Below, in pieces: positions 7,546 through 16,670 of a stretch of DNA of 40,828 nt. Made by a program: the position numbers and the translations under genes. Within the stretch, counting starts at the first letter, position 1. Each line of letters begins with the position of its first letter. Source of the stretch: Phaeobacter sp. GTDB taxonomy: Bacteria > Pseudomonadota > Alphaproteobacteria > Rhodobacterales > Rhodobacteraceae. Below the pieces are notes generated by a model, which saw only the letters and a program-made list of their open reading frames with translations, was not told the DNA's origin and ran no database searches. The stretch is from contig NZ_JAJDWC010000003.1 in assembly GCF_022825805.1 (NCBI RefSeq), positions 1 through 40,828 on the forward strand, in the 5' to 3' direction.

Positions 7546-10229
7546 AGCTGACGTCGATCAGGCTGCAGAATGTCCGCCGGTTCAGCGACCCGGTTGAAAT
7601 CGCGGGGATCAGCCCGGGGCTCAATCTGCTCAGTGCGCCGAACGAACAGGGCAAATCCACCATCTTTGATGCGCTGCATGCGCTGTTTTTCAAAGACGCC
7701 AAATCCTGGGACAAGGATATTCGCGCACTGGCGCCGCATGCCGGTGGTGACCCGGACATCTCGGTTACGCTCATGCATAATGAGGCAGAGTACCGGGTGG
7801 CGAAGACCTTTACCAAATCCGCAGGCAAAGGCAGCGCCAAGATCTGGCAGGATGGCACGTTGATCCATCAGGCCGACGCGGCAGAGGCCTGGCTGCGCGA
7901 TCTCATCACCGCTCCCAAAGATGACGGTCCCGCCGCCATGCTGTGGGTGCGTCAGGGGTTGACCGATTTCGCCGATGCCAAAGACACGCTTGGCGCGCGG
8001 CGCGATTTGATGTCCTCGCTCAGCGGTGAAATCGGCACGATCACTGGCGGGCAGCAAATGGAACGGCTGCGGCGGCAGGTGAAAGCGGATCTGGATCGCC
8101 AGATCACCACCCGTGGCAGCGCGCGCAAAGGCGGCAGCCTGGCCGAGGCCGAGGCGCGTTTGGCGGACCTGGTCGATCAGGAAATGCAATTGGACCATCA
8201 GGTGCGGGATCTGCGCGATCTGCTGGATCAACGCAGCCGATTGCGCCGTGAACAGGCCGATTTGCAGGACCCTGACGAGATTGCGGCCCGCCGCCACCGC
8301 CTGCAGGAGGCCGAAGAGGCCCTCGCCACGGCCGAGCAGCATCGCGAGAGCTGCGATCGCGCCGCCCATGCGCTGGAGCTGGCACAATTGCGCGCCGATC
8401 AGCAAAAAGGCCAGATTGACACGCTGGCTGCGCAACTCACCGAACATCACCGCGCCCGCGCAGCGGTGGCCGAAACCGTGCAACTGCTCGCGACGGCTGA
8501 CGCCAAGGCCAAGGACTGGGCTGACAAGCTGCAAACCGCAGAGCAGGCGGTGACGCAGACCCGGCAGGATGTGGCGATTGCCCGCCAAGCGGTGGCCGCC
8601 GCGATGCAATGGGAAACCGCCCGAATGGCTGCGGCGCGCCGGCGCGAACTAACCCAGCGACTGACAGAGTATGACCGGCAGCAGGCGGCGCTGACGACAG
8701 ATCGCCAGCAGGCGGGGCAGGGGCCTGATGCGGCGACCATGGCACAGCTTGACGAACTGGCGTCCACCCTGCGCCTGGCGCGCCAGTCCCGCGATGCGGC
8801 GGCAGCGACCCTGTCGGTGCGCTATCATCCGGGTGCTGCGCTGCAATTGCAGCTGAACGGGGTGCCGCTGGCGGATGGGGCAGAGAGGGCGCTGGCAGAT
8901 CGAGCCACGTTGGAAGTGCCGGGGATCGCCACCGTGACGCTGCAACCCGCGCGGTCCGCAGACGCTGATGCGGTGCCAGGTGCGGCGGCTGCACTGAATG
9001 CAGCCCTGTCCGACGCGGGATACGACAGTGTCGAGGCTGCGCGCGCCGCTCACCAGGACCGGCAGCAGGCTGCGCGACGATTGCAGGATGGCGAAACCAC
9101 GCTTGCCCTCTTGGCCCCGAAGGGGCGTGAGGCGCTGCTGGCAGAGCGCGACGCGTTGCCCCTGCCACCCTCCGGGGGCGGTATGTCCGGGGCCGCTGCG
9201 CCCGATGTTGGTGACGCAGATAGCGTTGAGGCTGATAACGCCGAGGCTGATAGCGGTGGTGGACCTGGGCCCGACCGCTCCGCTCTGGAGGCGCAATTGG
9301 CGCAGACAGAACAGGCACAAAGCACGGCAGAGGCCACGCAACTCGCCACACGCAGCCAATATGACAGGGCCCGCGACGCGGGCCAAACCGCCCGCGCCAA
9401 AGCCGAAGCCGCCGCCGCCGACCTGACCCGTGCGGAGGCGGGCCTCCCTGATGTTGCAGCGGCAGAGCAGCAACTGGCCGATCTGCAGAACGAATTGCCC
9501 ACGCGTCAGGCCGCTGTGGCTGCGGCAGATCAACAGCTGGCGGCATTGCGGGCTGCGGCACCGGACCTTGAGCAGGCGCAGGCCACCGCACAGCGGGCGC
9601 GCTCAATCCAGCAGTCGGCGCATCAGCGATTGCAGGCGCTGACCCAGGATCTGGCGGTTCTGGACACCAAAATCGAACATCACGCCAGCCATGCGGTGGA
9701 AGAACAACTGGCCGAAATCCGCGATCAGCGGGCGGCGCAGGAAACCGCTCTGGCCGCCATCCGGTTTGAGATTGCAACCCTGCAGCGTCTGGATCAGGCG
9801 TTGGATCAGGCGCAGGCCGGAGCCCAGGCGCAGTATCTTGGCCCGTTGATGCACGAGCTGAAACCCTTGGTGCGCAGGCTCTGGCCAGAGGCCGAGTTGC
9901 AGGTCAACGCCGACAGTGTTCTGCCGGAGCATCTGGGACGCGGTGTGGTGCAGGACAGCATCGACCAGCTGTCCGGTGGCACGCAGGAACAGCTGTCGCT
10001 GCTGGTGCGGCTGGCATTTGCGCGGCTGTTGGCAAAATCCGGGCAGGCCATTCCGGTGATCCTGGATGACGCTTTGGCCTATACCGATGACAGCCGGATC
10101 GAGGCGTTGTTTGATGCGCTCACCTTGCAGGCCGATGAGCTGCAGATCCTGGTGTTTTCTTGCCGGCAAAAGAGCTTTCGCAACCTTGGTGGCACCCATC
10201 TGGCCATTCGCGCGGCCGCATCAGAGTAG
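7542..10229 (+). CDS. Rad50/SbcC/SMC-like ATPase (YhaN-type), partner of the phosphoesterase
   Basis: An 895-residue ABC-type ATPase with long coiled coils. Walker A is APNEQGKST (about 32-40), the signature is LSGGTQEQL (810-818), and Walker B is VILDDALAYTDD (about 838-849). Between them run two long Ala/Gln/Glu-rich coils (about 190-420 and 575-760). The zinc-hook CxxC of classical Rad50 is absent: only isolated Cys residues are present. Instead a short beta-rich block occupies about 424-474 (SVRYHPGAALQLQLNG and VPGIATVTLQPA). A Pro/Gly/Asp-rich linker at about 540-585 interrupts the second coil and contains a 5-residue repeat. Predicted role: ATP-driven DNA-end or structure-specific processing with the upstream nuclease. 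The ATPase and coupling are visible; the biological role is inference. Confidence 0.88.
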   Translation: MKLTSIRLQNVRRFSDPVEIAGISPGLNLLSAPNEQGKSTIFDALHALFFKDAKSWDKDIRALAPHAGGDPDISVTLMHNEAEYRVAKTFTKSAGKGSAKIWQDGTLIHQADAAEAWLRDLITAPKDDGPAAMLWVRQGLTDFADAKDTLGARRDLMSSLSGEIGTITGGQQMERLRRQVKADLDRQITTRGSARKGGSLAEAEARLADLVDQEMQLDHQVRDLRDLLDQRSRLRREQADLQDPDEIAARRHRLQEAEEALATAEQHRESCDRAAHALELAQLRADQQKGQIDTLAAQLTEHHRARAAVAETVQLLATADAKAKDWADKLQTAEQAVTQTRQDVAIARQAVAAAMQWETARMAAARRRELTQRLTEYDRQQAALTTDRQQAGQGPDAATMAQLDELASTLRLARQSRDAAAATLSVRYHPGAALQLQLNGVPLADGAERALADRATLEVPGIATVTLQPARSADADAVPGAAAALNAALSDAGYDSVEAARAAHQDRQQAARRLQDGETTLALLAPKGREALLAERDALPLPPSGGGMSGAAAPDVGDADSVEADNAEADSGGGPGPDRSALEAQLAQTEQAQSTAEATQLATRSQYDRARDAGQTARAKAEAAAADLTRAEAGLPDVAAAEQQLADLQNELPTRQAAVAAADQQLAALRAAAPDLEQAQATAQRARSIQQSAHQRLQALTQDLAVLDTKIEHHASHAVEEQLAEIRDQRAAQETALAAIRFEIATLQRLDQALDQAQAGAQAQYLGPLMHELKPLVRRLWPEAELQVNADSVLPEHLGRGVVQDSIDQLSGGTQEQLSLLVRLAFARLLAKSGQAIPVILDDALAYTDDSRIEALFDALTLQADELQILVFSCRQKSFRNLGGTHLAIRAAASE
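9216..9260 (+). repeat. In-frame tandem repeat, 15 bases x 3, in the ATPase linker
   Basis: Three 15-base units (9216-9230, 9231-9245, 9246-9260) encode ADSVE, ADNAE and ADSGG. They lie in the flexible linker that breaks the second coiled coil of the SMC-like protein. Confidence 0.8.
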
Positions 10230-10311
10230 CGCTGCGAAAGACCGGCGGTTGCCGCGTTGCGCAGTGGTTCCCTGTGAAACGCGAACCTAAACACGGTCGC
10301 TGCTGCGGTCT

Positions 10312-10848
10312 TCAGTCGCGCAGCTCGTCCGGTTTGACGCCCCACAGTTTGCCTTTTGGCGCCCAACCGCGGTAGCCGCCTGCAGAAATCGAGCACCAGT
10401 CCCGCTCGCAGCTGCCAAGCCGGGCCACAACCCCCATTTCAAACGCCGCAGTGACCGGCGCGTTGGGGTTCGGGTGGGCATGCACTGTCAGCATGTCCTC
10501 TTCGACCAGCACAGTCCGGGCGCCGGACAACAGCGCATAGTGCACCCAGCCGCCTGCGCCATCACGGTCCCGCACGCGCCGCCAATGGCCGTATTCCGCG
10601 GTGATTTCCAGCGGCATGCCGCGCCGTTTGAACACCCAATCGATCTTGTGGGTCAAAGACGGCCCCCGACGCACATTGCCTTCGGCGGCTTTCATGGACA
10701 CAAACCGTGGCAATGGCAGGTTGGTGACCTGTCCCCGCGCGCCTTTGGCGGCGACGGGCGCTGCCTGGCTCGCGGCGATCACAGCAATCACCATCGCACA
10801 CACACCGGCCAGAATGGGCCGCCGGAAAAAGGGCGTTACAATTGTCAC
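10312..10848 (-). CDS. Exported SH3-domain protein
   Basis: A 178-residue protein with an N-terminal signal or anchor segment (ILAGVCAMVIAVIAASQAAPVAA) followed by two bacterial SH3-like repeats. The first is about 53-108 (NVRRGPSLTHKIDWVFKRRG, GGWVHYALLSG) and the second about 109-170 (VHAHPNPNAPVTAAFEMG, RGWAPKGKLWG). Such domains usually bind peptidoglycan or envelope proteins; no catalytic domain is attached. The start is GTG at 10848 with a weak AGCAGG site. A later Met would cut the signal peptide. It converges with the ATPase gene with only 82 bases between and no obvious terminator, and it is divergent from the dehydrogenase gene at 11107. Confidence 0.82.
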   Translation of the reverse strand: MTIVTPFFRRPILAGVCAMVIAVIAASQAAPVAAKGARGQVTNLPLPRFVSMKAAEGNVRRGPSLTHKIDWVFKRRGMPLEITAEYGHWRRVRDRDGAGGWVHYALLSGARTVLVEEDMLTVHAHPNPNAPVTAAFEMGVVARLGSCERDWCSISAGGYRGWAPKGKLWGVKPDELRD

Positions 10849-11106
10849 TGCCTGCTCGTTTCTTTCTGTCGCTCTTGTTTGCCTGTTTAAACCGGATCTC
10901 TGGCTGTTCGGGCCTGTCTTTGTAATGCGGCCCCTTGTCAGGCACCGACGGTGTGCCGATGCCCATGGTCTGTGCCCGGGTCAGCGGCAGCTGCAAAGAA
11001 AGCCCAATCCAGAGCGACCGGTGAGCGGGATGGTTCTTGTGCCCGCCCGCGTCCTGAGCCACGATGCCAAAAGGGACAAAAATTGCAATGGTGAGGGAGA
11101 CCAGCA

Positions 11107-12093
11107 GTGGCAAGAGAACGTCTGAGTGTTGTTGTAACGCGACGGTTGCCGGAGCCAGTGGAAACCCGGTTGAGCGAATTGTTCGATGTGCGCCTGCGCG
11201 ATGATGATCGCCCGATGACACGGGCAGAGCTGACGGCGGCGGTCAAAGAGGCTGATGTCCTGGTGCCCACGGTCACCGATACCATTGATGCAGGGCTTTT
11301 GGGGCAGGCAGGCGATCAGCTGCGATTGATTGCGAATTATGGCGCCGGGGTGGACCATATCGATGTGGCCACGGCCCGCCAGCGGGGCATTCTGGTGTCC
11401 AACACCCCTGGTGTGCTGACCGACGATACTGCGGATATGGCCATGGCGCTGATCATGGCGGTGGTGCGCCGCATCCCCGAGGGGCTTGCGATCATGCAAA
11501 AGGGCGAGTGGGACGGTTGGTCGCCGACGGCGTTGCTGGGCGGGCGTCTAGCTGGTCGGCGTCTTGGCATTCTGGGCATGGGGCGCATTGGTCAGGCCGT
11601 GGCCCGACGGGCCGCTGCGTTTGGAATGCAGGTGCATTATCACAACCGTCGCCGCCTGCGGCCAGAGATCGAAGACCGCTACGAGGCGACCTATTGGGAA
11701 AGCCTTGATCAGATGGTCGCGCGCATGGATGTGATGTCGATCAACTGCCCCTCGACGCCATCGACCTTTCATCTGATGAACGCGCGGCGGCTAAAGCTTA
11801 TGAAACCAGACGCCGTGATCGTGAACACCTCCCGTGGTGAGGTGATCGACGAAAATGCGCTGACCCGGATGTTGCGCGCGGGTGAGATCGCGGGCGCTGG
11901 GCTGGATGTCTACGAACACGGCACCGACATCAATCCCCGCCTGCGGGAGTTGGACAATGTTGTGTTGCTGCCGCATATGGGGTCCGCCACCTGGGAAGGG
12001 CGTCTGGAAATGGGCGAAAAGGTCCTGCTGAACATCAAGACCTACGAGGACGGTCACCGTCCGCCCGATCAGGTCGTGCCCTCAATGCTCTGA
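11107..12093 (+). CDS. D-2-hydroxyacid dehydrogenase (glyoxylate/hydroxypyruvate reductase-like)
   Basis: A 328-residue NAD(P)-dependent reductase of 2-keto acids. It has an N-terminal substrate domain with NYGAGVDHIDV, a Rossmann domain with GILGMGRIGQAVARR, NTSRGEVIDE with catalytic Arg243, and LLPHMGSAT with catalytic His290. In the family a Glu lies about 29 residues after the Arg and 18 before the His, in a DVFxGEP motif. Here the motif reads DVYEHGTDIN, which puts Gly272 at that position and a Glu two residues earlier (Glu270). The C terminus GHRPPDQVVPSML is proline-rich. The start is GTG 11107 with GAGGGAGA about 8 bases upstream. Likely substrates are glyoxylate or hydroxypyruvate, from family knowledge; the exact one cannot be read from sequence. 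Confidence 0.88.
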   Translation: MARERLSVVVTRRLPEPVETRLSELFDVRLRDDDRPMTRAELTAAVKEADVLVPTVTDTIDAGLLGQAGDQLRLIANYGAGVDHIDVATARQRGILVSNTPGVLTDDTADMAMALIMAVVRRIPEGLAIMQKGEWDGWSPTALLGGRLAGRRLGILGMGRIGQAVARRAAAFGMQVHYHNRRRLRPEIEDRYEATYWESLDQMVARMDVMSINCPSTPSTFHLMNARRLKLMKPDAVIVNTSRGEVIDENALTRMLRAGEIAGAGLDVYEHGTDINPRLRELDNVVLLPHMGSATWEGRLEMGEKVLLNIKTYEDGHRPPDQVVPSML

Positions 12094-12218
12094 CAGGTTC
12101 AATACTCTGGCAGGGTGATGTTCCGGCGGGGTGATGCGTTCACAGGGTCGAAAATCCGCCGGTTTCACCCGTGTCTGCGGATTTTCCTGTTCACGCGCCT
12201 GCTTTCCCCTAAGTTGAG

Positions 12219-12238
12219 TGGCACCAATTTTGGTGCCA
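12219..12238. promoter_or_regulatory. Perfect inverted repeat upstream of ggt
   Basis: TGGCACCA (12219-12226) and TGGTGCCA (12231-12238) form a perfect 8-base inverted repeat around ATTT, followed by TTTTAC and ending 22 bases before the ggt ATG. It could be an operator in the ggt promoter or leader, or a weak terminator for the dehydrogenase gene. The short T run favours neither strongly. Confidence 0.5.
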
Positions 12239-12260
12239 TTTTACGATAAGGTAGAACAGG

Positions 12261-14051
12261 ATGCGTTATTCAGCATTTCTATTAAGCGTTATTGCTGCCG
12301 GCGCGGTGCAGGCGCAGGAGGCCGCCGATGCCGTCGCGCCCGAAGGGGCTGCAGCCACAGTTGCTCAGAACTTTGCCGAGATCAGCCCGCAGGTCGCTGC
12401 CGCGCTTGAAGCCAAAGCCGCCGGTCGCCCGGTTTCTGCGGACAATTGGATGGTGGCAGCTGCCAATCCGCTTGCGGTGAATGCAGGCGCCAAGGTGCTG
12501 CGGGCCGGTGGTACCGCTGCGGATGCCATGGTTGCGGTGCAAAGCGTTCTGGGCCTGGTTGAACCACAATCCTCCGGTCTGGGCGGTGGCGCATTTCTGG
12601 TCTGGTATGATGCCGCAACCGGCGAAGTCACGACCCTGGATGGCCGCGAAACCGCGCCGTTGGCGGCCACGCCACGCCTGTTTCAGGATGAAAATGGCGA
12701 ACCGATGAAATTCTTTGATGCGGTGGTTGGCGGCCGCTCTGTCGGCACGCCCGGCACGCCCGCCCTGCTGGAGGCGGCGCATCGCAAATGGGGACGCGCC
12801 AATTGGACCGGGCTCTTTGACGATGCCATCGCCTTGGCCGAGGGTGGCTTTGCGGTCTCGCCCCGCCTGGCCGGGCTGATCGCCCGCGACGCAGAGCGCC
12901 TGTCGCGCTGGCCTGACACAGCAGCCTATTTCCTGCCCGGTGGCGCGCCACTGGCAGAAGGCAGCACATTGACCAATCCCGCCTACGCCGAAACTCTGCG
13001 CCATCTCGCGACAAACGGTGCGCAAGGTTTCTACACCGGACCGGTGGCCGAAGCGATCACCCAGGCGGTGCGCGGTGCTGAAGGCAACCCAGGGCTGTTG
13101 TCGGCCATGGATTTGGCGCTTTACGAGGTGAAAGAACGCCCAGCGGTCTGTGTCACCTACCGCGCCTTCGAAGCCTGCGGCATGGGCCCACCTTCCTCGG
13201 GTGCGCTGACAGTGGGGCAAATCCTGGGCACGCTCGGTGGCTATGATCTTGCAGCGCTGGGCGCAGACAGCACCGAGGCCTGGCGCTTGATCGGCGACGC
13301 CTCGCGCCTCGCTTTTGCGGATCGGGGTCGCTACATGGCGGACAGCGATTTTGTGCCTGTGCCAACCAAGGGTCTAGTTGAGCCTACCTATCTGGCGGAA
13401 CGCGCAACCCTGCTGTCCGGCAGCACCGCACTGGACGAGGTGGCCCCGGGCAATCCAACCTTTGATCACGCGCTGAACCTGGCCGATGACGAATCCATCG
13501 AGTTCCCGTCGACGTCGCATATCTCCATCGTGGATCAATACGGCAATGTGCTGTCGATGACGACCACCATTGAAAACGGCTTTGGCTCGCGGGTGATGGC
13601 GGCGGGGTTCCTGCTCAACAACGAATTGACCGATTTCTCCTTCCGCACCCATCGTGACGGCGTTCCGATTGCCAACCGGCTGGAGCCGGGCAAACGGCCG
13701 CGCTCGTCGATGGCACCGACAATCGTGCTGAAAGATGGCAAACCGGCGCTGGCCGTTGGCTCTCCCGGCGGCAGCCGTATTATCGGCTATGTGGCCAAAA
13801 CCATTATCGCCTGGGCCGATTGGGGCATGGACGTGCAGCAGGCGGTGAACCTGCCACATCTGGTCAACCGGTTTGGTACCTATGATCTGGAAGCGGGCAC
13901 CGAGGCGACCGCCTTTGAACAGCCGCTGGCCGCATTGGGGTTCGAGGTGAACACCCGCGATCTGACCTCGGGTCTGCATGTCATCGAAATCGGTGACGGT
14001 CTCAAAGGCGCAGCAGATCCGCGTCGCGAAGGCATCGCACTTGGTGAATAA
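12261..14051 (+). CDS. ggt: Gamma-glutamyltransferase (exported)
   Basis: A 596-residue N-terminal nucleophile hydrolase that cleaves or transfers the gamma-glutamyl group of glutathione and related compounds, probably in the periplasm. A signal peptide is visible (MRYSAFLLSVIAAGAVQA, then QEA). Conserved blocks include AANPLAVNAGAKVLRAGGTA, QSSGLGGGAFLVW and DGRETAP near the N terminus of the large chain. The autoprocessing and nucleophile site is STSHISIVD with Thr418. Downstream are TTTIENGFGSRVMAAGFLLNNE, GKRPRSSMAPT and GSPGGSRII. In E. coli the homologous motif is TTHYSVVD, so here the second Thr is Ser but the nucleophile is kept. The start is supported by the signal peptide. It ends at a terminator at 14101. 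Confidence 0.94.
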   Translation: MRYSAFLLSVIAAGAVQAQEAADAVAPEGAAATVAQNFAEISPQVAAALEAKAAGRPVSADNWMVAAANPLAVNAGAKVLRAGGTAADAMVAVQSVLGLVEPQSSGLGGGAFLVWYDAATGEVTTLDGRETAPLAATPRLFQDENGEPMKFFDAVVGGRSVGTPGTPALLEAAHRKWGRANWTGLFDDAIALAEGGFAVSPRLAGLIARDAERLSRWPDTAAYFLPGGAPLAEGSTLTNPAYAETLRHLATNGAQGFYTGPVAEAITQAVRGAEGNPGLLSAMDLALYEVKERPAVCVTYRAFEACGMGPPSSGALTVGQILGTLGGYDLAALGADSTEAWRLIGDASRLAFADRGRYMADSDFVPVPTKGLVEPTYLAERATLLSGSTALDEVAPGNPTFDHALNLADDESIEFPSTSHISIVDQYGNVLSMTTTIENGFGSRVMAAGFLLNNELTDFSFRTHRDGVPIANRLEPGKRPRSSMAPTIVLKDGKPALAVGSPGGSRIIGYVAKTIIAWADWGMDVQQAVNLPHLVNRFGTYDLEAGTEATAFEQPLAALGFEVNTRDLTSGLHVIEIGDGLKGAADPRREGIALGE

Positions 14052-14100
14052 GAACTGGGCGAACAAACACCGCGCATAAACGTGGCCAATAAAACAGATG

Positions 14101-14131
14101 ACGCCTGCCTGAGAGGGTGGGCGTTTTCTTT
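14101..14131 (+). terminator. Intrinsic terminator after ggt
   Basis: ACGCCTGCC (14101-14109) pairs with GGTGGGCGT (14116-14124), with two G-T pairs and a 6-base loop, and is followed by TTTCTTTCT. It lies 50 bases after the ggt stop. Confidence 0.75.
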
Positions 14132-14333
14132 CTGACGGACCTTGATCGCGGTTTGGTGTGAGTGCGGTTTGGTGTTTCCGGTGCTCGCTGCCGTGGCCTT
14201 GTATCACCATCGACCGGCCAGCCTGTCTCGCGCAGATACCATCAACTGGGTATTGCTGCCCTGTCCGACTGGGGCATAGGATGCGGGCCAATGGCTGGGT
14301 CTGCTGCCCGGTTCTGGCTGGGGAGACAACACC

Positions 14334-15737
14334 ATGGTGCAAGCCACGACACTGCCGCGCAACGAGGCTGGAATCAAAACCGTGATTGCCGCGCTGCAGG
14401 CCCAATTCGGCGATCGGCTGCAAACCGGGCAGGCCATCCGCGACCAGCATGGCCACACCACCACTTGGATCCACAATCAGGCGCCGGATGCGGTGGTGTT
14501 CCCAACCTCCAGCGCCGAAGTTGCCGACATCATGCGCTGCTGCGCCCAACATGCTGTGCCGGTCATCGCCTTTGGCACCGGTACCTCGCTCGAGGGGCAT
14601 GTGAACGCGCCCGCCGGTGGCATCTGCATCGACATGATGCGCATGGACAAAATCCTCGCGGTGCATCCCGAAGATCTCGATGTGGTGGTGCAGCCCGGGG
14701 TGACGCGCGAACAGCTGAACATCTATCTGCGCGACCAGGGGCTGTTTTTCCCGATTGATCCCGGTGCCAATGCCTCGCTCGGCGGCATGGCCGCGACCCG
14801 CGCCTCCGGCACCAATGCGGTGCGCTATGGCACGATGAAAGACAACGTGCTGGCGCTCGAAGCGGTGATGGCCGATGGCGGCATCATTCGCACCGCTCAG
14901 CGGGCCAAGAAATCCTCAGCCGGTTATGACATGACGCGGCTCTTGGTCGGCAGCGAAGGCACCCTGGGCCTGATCACCGAACTGACCCTGCGCCTGCAAG
15001 GCATTCCGGAGGCCATCCGCTCGGCGCGCTGTGCCTTCAACACCGTCGACGAAGCCTGCCAGGCGGTGATGACGACGATCCAATATGGCATCCCCGTCGC
15101 CCGGATCGAACTGTTGGATCAGCTCAGCGTGCGCGCAGCCAATGCTTATTCGGGTCTGGACCTGCCAGAAGTGCCACTGCTGCTTCTGGAGTTCCACGGC
15201 TCCGAAGCGGGTGTGGTCGAACAAAGCAACATGTTCGCAGCCATCGCAGAGGAGTTTGGTGGTTTTGACACGGTGGCCACCTCCACCGCAGAGGAACGCA
15301 CCAAGCTATGGCAGGCCCGCCACGACATGTATTGGGCGTGCCTGCAGCTGCGCCCGGGTGCGAAGGGCATTTCCACGGATGTCTGCGTGCCGATCTCCCG
15401 CCTGGCGGAGTGCGTCAGTGCGGCCCGCGCCAAGGCGGAGGATCTGGGCTTGCTTGCGCCGATGGTGGGCCATGTGGGCGATGGGAATTTTCACGCGCTG
15501 CTGCTGATCGATATGGATAGTGCCGAGGAACGCGCCAAGGCGGACGAATATGTCGGCTGGCTCAATGAACTGGCGATCTCCATGGAGGGCACCTGCACCG
15601 GGGAACACGGGATCGGCCAGGGCAAACGACCCTATCTGACCCAGGAGCTGGGAGAGACCACCCGCTATATGGCCGTAATCAAGGCAGCGCTGGACCCCGA
15701 CAATATCCTTAACCCCGGTAAGATACTGGAGCTGTAA
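14334..15737 (+). CDS. FAD-linked oxidase, D-lactate dehydrogenase/glycolate oxidase (GlcD) family
   Basis: A 467-residue flavoprotein of the VAO/PCMH fold that oxidises D-2-hydroxyacids such as D-lactate or glycolate, passing electrons to a cytochrome or quinone. The FAD-binding domain covers about 50-225, with FGTGTSLEGHVNAPAGG, QPGVTREQLN, DPGANASLGGMAATRASGTNAVRYGTM (in part) and GSEGTLGLITE. The C-terminal catalytic and cap domain carries GHVGDGNFHALLLID and TGEHGIGQGK, the usual metal and substrate-binding histidine motifs. The ATG at 14334 is preceded by GGGGAGA with a 7-base spacer. A hydroxyacid reductase lies upstream (11107), so the region could handle glyoxylate/glycolate, though ggt and a terminator separate them. 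The closest class is the single-subunit LDHD type. Confidence 0.9.
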   Translation: MVQATTLPRNEAGIKTVIAALQAQFGDRLQTGQAIRDQHGHTTTWIHNQAPDAVVFPTSSAEVADIMRCCAQHAVPVIAFGTGTSLEGHVNAPAGGICIDMMRMDKILAVHPEDLDVVVQPGVTREQLNIYLRDQGLFFPIDPGANASLGGMAATRASGTNAVRYGTMKDNVLALEAVMADGGIIRTAQRAKKSSAGYDMTRLLVGSEGTLGLITELTLRLQGIPEAIRSARCAFNTVDEACQAVMTTIQYGIPVARIELLDQLSVRAANAYSGLDLPEVPLLLLEFHGSEAGVVEQSNMFAAIAEEFGGFDTVATSTAEERTKLWQARHDMYWACLQLRPGAKGISTDVCVPISRLAECVSAARAKAEDLGLLAPMVGHVGDGNFHALLLIDMDSAEERAKADEYVGWLNELAISMEGTCTGEHGIGQGKRPYLTQELGETTRYMAVIKAALDPDNILNPGKILEL

Positions 15738-15876
15738 GCGGCTGTTCCTTGGCGCATCTTTGTTCAAGGTCTTGTAGCCAAGCATCGTTGGAGTTGCGCG
15801 CGATGGTCATGCCTCAAAATTGCCCGAATGGCGGTTTATTCAATCTTTAATTGTTTTGCCTGTGTCGAGATTTCGT

Positions 15877-16482
15877 ATGGGACTGAAGACACTTACAGGA
15901 TTCGCGCTGGTCTGCGGGCTGGTGCTTGTCGGCGTGGATTACGACCGCCAACTCCGTCTGCGCGGAGCCGAATGGGGTGGGCTGTCGCTGCAGGGCTATG
16001 CCGCTTTGTTGCAGCAGCGCGTAACCGGTGGAGCGCAGGCCTCGGCGGCAGAGGATCCGACGGCGCCCCGATTGGTTTCAGCAAACCCAGACAGATCCGT
16101 CGCAGAAGACCGCATCGCCCGGCACCTGCCACAGATCGAAACAGCGTCGGGTGAAAACCGCGGCACCTTGCTGCAAAGCATGGTGAACGGTGTGGCCAGC
16201 GGCGTGTCGCGCAATCTGCCCGGAAGCGATTTGTTCGGAACCGTTGGTGCGCTTCTGGACGCCGAGGGACCGACCACATTGGGTGCAGAGATTGACCCAG
16301 AGACGGGCGCAGACCTTGGCCCCAATGCGCAACCAGGCCTGAGTGCGCAACCAGGCCTCAATGCGCAGCCTCGCCCAGCTGCGGTGACCGTGCGCCGTGG
16401 GGGCGAAGCCTTCGTGGGGCGCACCGTGACGGGTGCTGGCAAAATCTGTGTCCGCCGGGCCGGATCGCTGATGTGCGATTGA
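15877..16482 (+). CDS. Hypothetical membrane-anchored protein
   Basis: A 201-residue protein with one N-terminal membrane segment (LTGFALVCGLVLVGVDY) and a soluble, probably periplasmic remainder. I do not recognise a family. About 150 residues in, a 6-residue repeat appears three times (NAQPGL, SAQPGL, NAQPRP), followed by a small basic C-terminal block with two Cys (KICVRRAGSLMCD). I chose the ATG at 15877; an upstream TTG at 15820 adds 19 residues but is a poor start. It stands alone between the FAD oxidase and the VOC gene. A structural envelope role is possible but unproven. Confidence 0.7.
   Translation: MGLKTLTGFALVCGLVLVGVDYDRQLRLRGAEWGGLSLQGYAALLQQRVTGGAQASAAEDPTAPRLVSANPDRSVAEDRIARHLPQIETASGENRGTLLQSMVNGVASGVSRNLPGSDLFGTVGALLDAEGPTTLGAEIDPETGADLGPNAQPGLSAQPGLNAQPRPAAVTVRRGGEAFVGRTVTGAGKICVRRAGSLMCD
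16324..16371 (+). repeat. In-frame tandem repeat, 18 bases x 2.7
   Basis: Units at 16324-16341 and 16342-16359 plus a partial third from 16360 encode NAQPGL-type hexapeptides in the membrane-anchored hypothetical protein. Confidence 0.85.
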
Positions 16483-16670
16483 GGTCTGCTGCGTCATAGC
16501 GGCGGTTACACTGGCGCCGCGCGGCTGCGTGGGGCATGACCCAGCCCACACCAAACCCCGCATAGGTCACCAAACACCCCAGCGGTCCGAAGGATCGCAA
16601 GAATTGTCTCTTTCCTCGCGCAAGGGACGTGCTTAGCTCTGCCTCAACACCAAGACACGGAGGCACCACC

